Source: Candidatus Coatesiibacteriota bacterium (lineage in GTDB: Bacteria; RBG-13-66-14; B26-G2). Taken from it: a DNA stretch of 8,593 nt. How positions within the stretch are numbered: position 1 is the stretch's first letter; each line of letters opens with the position of its first letter. The notes beneath the pieces were generated by a model. That model was not told where the DNA came from, searched no databases, and saw only the letters and a program-made list of their open reading frames with translations. Positions 7,023 through 8,593 of the stretch are shown piece by piece. The stretch covers positions 1 through 8,593 of the forward strand of contig QMNJ01000060.1 in the NCBI GenBank assembly GCA_003647715.1, in the 5' to 3' direction. The position numbers and the translations under genes were made by a program.

Positions 7023-7574
7023 ATGTCCTTATCCGACTATAAGTTCAAGGAGATAATGGATGAGGGTGAGATAGACCGCACTCTAAGGCGTATATCCACC
7101 CAGATAATAGAGTGGGCAGGTAGCATTGAACAACTCGCCATAATCGGCATATACCGCGGGGGTGCACATCTTGCGGGGAGAATAAAGGAACTGATAAAGA
7201 AAATGGAACGGATTGAAGTTCCATTAGGAATAATAGACATAACCCTCTATAGAGATGACCTGTCTGAAACCCTTGTCGTTCCCGAGATTCACTCCACAGA
7301 CATTGACTTTGATGTCAACGGTAAGAAGATTGCTCTCATAGACGATGTCGTCTTCACCGGAAGGACAGTCCGTTCCGCCATAGACCAGATAATTGACTTT
7401 GGCAGACCGAAAGCAATATCACTCGCCGTTCTTGTGGACAGAGGTCACAGAGAGCTCCCCATCCAGCCCGACTTCACTGGTAGAAGGGTTCCCACCTCCC
7501 ACGATGAACGGGTAGAGGTTGAACTGAAAGAGGACGGCAAGAAGGACAGGGTAATAATTGGCAAGAGAGCATAG
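7023..7574 (+). CDS. pyrR: PyrR: pyrimidine regulator / uracil phosphoribosyltransferase
   Basis: The protein has 183 residues, the usual PyrR length. Family members make UMP from uracil and PRPP, and in Bacillus and relatives they also bind pyr mRNA to cause attenuation. Visible signatures are GIYRGG at 42-47, DITLYRDDLS at 72-81, the PRPP-binding loop IALIDDVVFTGRT at 103-115, and LAVLVDRGHRELPI at 134-147 followed by RRVPTS. These support an intact phosphoribosyltransferase fold. By my alignment from memory to Bacillus subtilis PyrR, some residues linked to RNA binding are kept (R19, H140, R141; K152 becomes Arg) and others changed (T18 to Arg22, H22 to Thr26, R27 to Trp31, R146 to Gln148). 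It sits 19 bases after the rluD-like gene and 22 bases before the Ogt gene. No Shine-Dalgarno sequence is obvious before the ATG. No pyr biosynthesis gene is in the window, so its regulatory target is unknown. Confidence 0.93.
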   Translation: MSLSDYKFKEIMDEGEIDRTLRRISTQIIEWAGSIEQLAIIGIYRGGAHLAGRIKELIKKMERIEVPLGIIDITLYRDDLSETLVVPEIHSTDIDFDVNGKKIALIDDVVFTGRTVRSAIDQIIDFGRPKAISLAVLVDRGHRELPIQPDFTGRRVPTSHDERVEVELKEDGKKDRVIIGKRA

Positions 7575-7596
7575 ATATTTAACCGCTTAATCAACG

Positions 7597-8469
7597 ATGC
7601 AGATGGAGACCATTAAATCCATTTCTTTCAAATCAATCATCGGAAACCTGAAGGCATATATGTCGGAAAAGGGTCTCTTATTCCTTGAACTCCCCGGCAG
7701 GAGCAGAGCAAAGGAGTGGCTCTCAAGGAATACAGATGGATACAAACTTAAGGATGCGAAGAAGCAGACCACAAGGATAGTCAAGCAGATAAGCGAATAT
7801 TTCGCCAGGAAGCGGAAGAGGTTTTCCTTCCCACTTGATATCAGGGGGACTGCATATCAGATGAAGGTGTGGGGTTTGGTTATGGAGATACCATACGGCT
7901 TTGTGGTGCCATATTCATATATTGCGGTAAGAATGAATGCACCGCACAGTTCCAGGGCGGTGGCACAGGCGCTCGCATCAAATCCCCTGCCAATTGTGAT
8001 ACCCTGCCACAGGGTAATAGCCAAGTCGGGTGAACTGGGCGGTTTTTCGGGCAGTAAGACCGCAAAGAAGCGTTTATTGAGCATAGAGGGTGTGAGCGAA
8101 AAGCTGATGAGGGACTATAAGCAACTGTTCAAGGTGGGCAGGTGCGGGTTCTACTGTGAGTTCTGCGAGCACTACTCACCGCCTGTGAGGTTGTTCAGCA
8201 AGAAGAGAGACGCCTGCCACGGCTGTAATTACCCCCTGCCCAGCAAATACAACCGGGACTGTAAGATAAGGGCATACCTGAGTGATATGAACCTGCACTT
8301 CTGTTATGAGTGCAAGAATATGAGCACCAGGGAATGTGAGGAACATCTATCCAATTCTCCACCAATAGATGGCGACTTTGACCTCAAGAAGTCACTGAAA
8401 CTATTGAAGCGCAACCGTGTCTCCGTCTGGCTGAAGAAGATGGCGGAGTGGGAAGGGGGGGTAGATTGA
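7597..8469 (+). CDS. ogt: O6-alkylguanine-DNA alkyltransferase (Ogt) fused to a DUF3795-like Cys-rich domain
   Basis: The protein has 290 residues in one uninterrupted frame. Residues 1-80 form a diverged N-terminal Ogt domain. Residues 84-165 are the DNA-binding and catalytic domain: GTAYQMKVW and IPYGFVVPYSYIA, then SSRAVAQALASNPLPIVIPCHRVI with acceptor Cys137 in PCHRV, then GELGGFSGSKTAKKRLL. Such enzymes repair O6-methylguanine by moving the alkyl group irreversibly to this Cys. Typical Ogt proteins end near residue 165-175. Here about 120 more residues follow, with nine cysteines between 183 and 247: CGFYCEFC, CHGC, C222, CYEC and C247. That pattern, with a CGFYC-type start and paired CxxC motifs, resembles DUF3795 proteins and may bind zinc or an iron-sulfur cluster. 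It follows pyrR by 22 bases without a clear ribosome binding site. ATG at 7603 is an alternative start. A run of seven G near the stop could affect only the last few residues if misread. Confidence 0.9.
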   Translation: MQMETIKSISFKSIIGNLKAYMSEKGLLFLELPGRSRAKEWLSRNTDGYKLKDAKKQTTRIVKQISEYFARKRKRFSFPLDIRGTAYQMKVWGLVMEIPYGFVVPYSYIAVRMNAPHSSRAVAQALASNPLPIVIPCHRVIAKSGELGGFSGSKTAKKRLLSIEGVSEKLMRDYKQLFKVGRCGFYCEFCEHYSPPVRLFSKKRDACHGCNYPLPSKYNRDCKIRAYLSDMNLHFCYECKNMSTRECEEHLSNSPPIDGDFDLKKSLKLLKRNRVSVWLKKMAEWEGGVD

Positions 8470-8471
8470 TA

Positions 8472-8493
8472 ACAAGGGGTTTAAACCCGTTGT
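8472..8493. repeat. Near-perfect 22-base palindrome downstream of the Ogt gene
   Basis: The arms ACAAG and GTTGT flank GGGTTTAAACCC; all positions are self-complementary except one G-G pair (8476/8489). As RNA it would form a hairpin with a stem of four plus three pairs and a UUUAAA loop. It starts 3 bases after the Ogt stop. It has no U tract, so it is not a classical intrinsic terminator; RNA 3'-end protection, a dispersed repeat or a protein-binding site remain possible. A second arm (8505-8516) is complementary to 8471-8482 at 11 of 12 positions. Confidence 0.6.
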
Positions 8494-8523
8494 CCAATTC
8501 CGTCAAATCCCTTGTTTAACATC

Positions 8524-8552
8524 TTGTCAACCCTACCTGCCCACCTTATAGG
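8524..8552 (+). promoter_or_regulatory. Weak promoter-like sequence near the right edge
   Basis: TTGTCA (5 of 6 to TTGACA) with a 17-base spacer and TATAGG (4 of 6 to TATAAT). No gene starts before the window ends: the TTG reading at 8572 stops after seven codons. It may serve a gene beyond the edge. The surrounding 8494-8593 has no other visible feature. Confidence 0.25.
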
Positions 8553-8593
8553 AGTGAGGACGCTACTTGATAAAAAATATGGATATATAGGAA

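Noticed and set aside
8450..8469. Possible frameshift at the run of seven G at the end of the Ogt fusion gene
   Set aside because: Loss of one G would end the protein about two codons earlier, so the annotation hardly changes.
8107..8469. A separate DUF3795 gene starting at the ATG at 8107
   Set aside because: There is no stop between the domains and no ribosome binding site at good spacing, so a fusion is the simplest reading.

Overview
This is a stretch of bacterial chromosome, probably from an uncultivated Gram-negative lineage with a double membrane. Three features support this: secreted and lipid-anchored tetratricopeptide (TPR) proteins, an outer-membrane beta-barrel-like protein, and ordinary bacterial housekeeping genes (RluD-type pseudouridine synthase, PyrR, Ogt). 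Codon use favours ATA for Ile and AGA/AGG for Arg, and intergenic gaps are very short. I cannot name the phylum. The style recalls candidate phyla such as WOR-3 and relatives, or deltaproteobacteria-like lineages, but that is an impression only.

Left part (1 to 5945, minus strand): a four-gene envelope operon read right to left. It starts from a good sigma70-like promoter (5917-5945). It encodes, in order, an outer-membrane barrel-like protein with a C-terminal coiled-coil tail, a secreted TPR protein with a coiled-coil region and acidic tail, a TPR lipoprotein with an acidic tail, and a second TPR lipoprotein cut by the window edge. The gaps are 13, 67 and 22 bases. The 67-base gap carries a possible internal promoter with a perfect TATAAT. 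The set looks like an exported scaffold on the periplasmic side of the outer membrane. Its function cannot be named from sequence, and it is the best candidate here for an undescribed system.

Divergent intergenic region (5946 to 6106): AT-rich. It holds the promoter region for the plus-strand genes and no visible gene or RNA.

Right part (6107 to 8469, plus strand): three closely spaced genes. They are an RluA/RluD-family 23S rRNA pseudouridine synthase, PyrR (uracil phosphoribosyltransferase and pyrimidine regulator family), and a fusion of O6-alkylguanine-DNA alkyltransferase (Ogt) with a cysteine-rich DUF3795-like domain. The rluD-like/pyrR pairing matches the ylyB-pyrR order of Bacillus. 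No pyr biosynthesis gene or PyrR-binding RNA loop is visible, and several residues tied to RNA binding in Bacillus PyrR are changed. None of the three genes has a clear Shine-Dalgarno sequence, whereas the first three genes of the minus-strand operon do.

Right end (8470 to 8593): non-coding. It contains a near-perfect palindrome and a second complementary arm, giving two mutually exclusive hairpins, then a weak promoter-like sequence.
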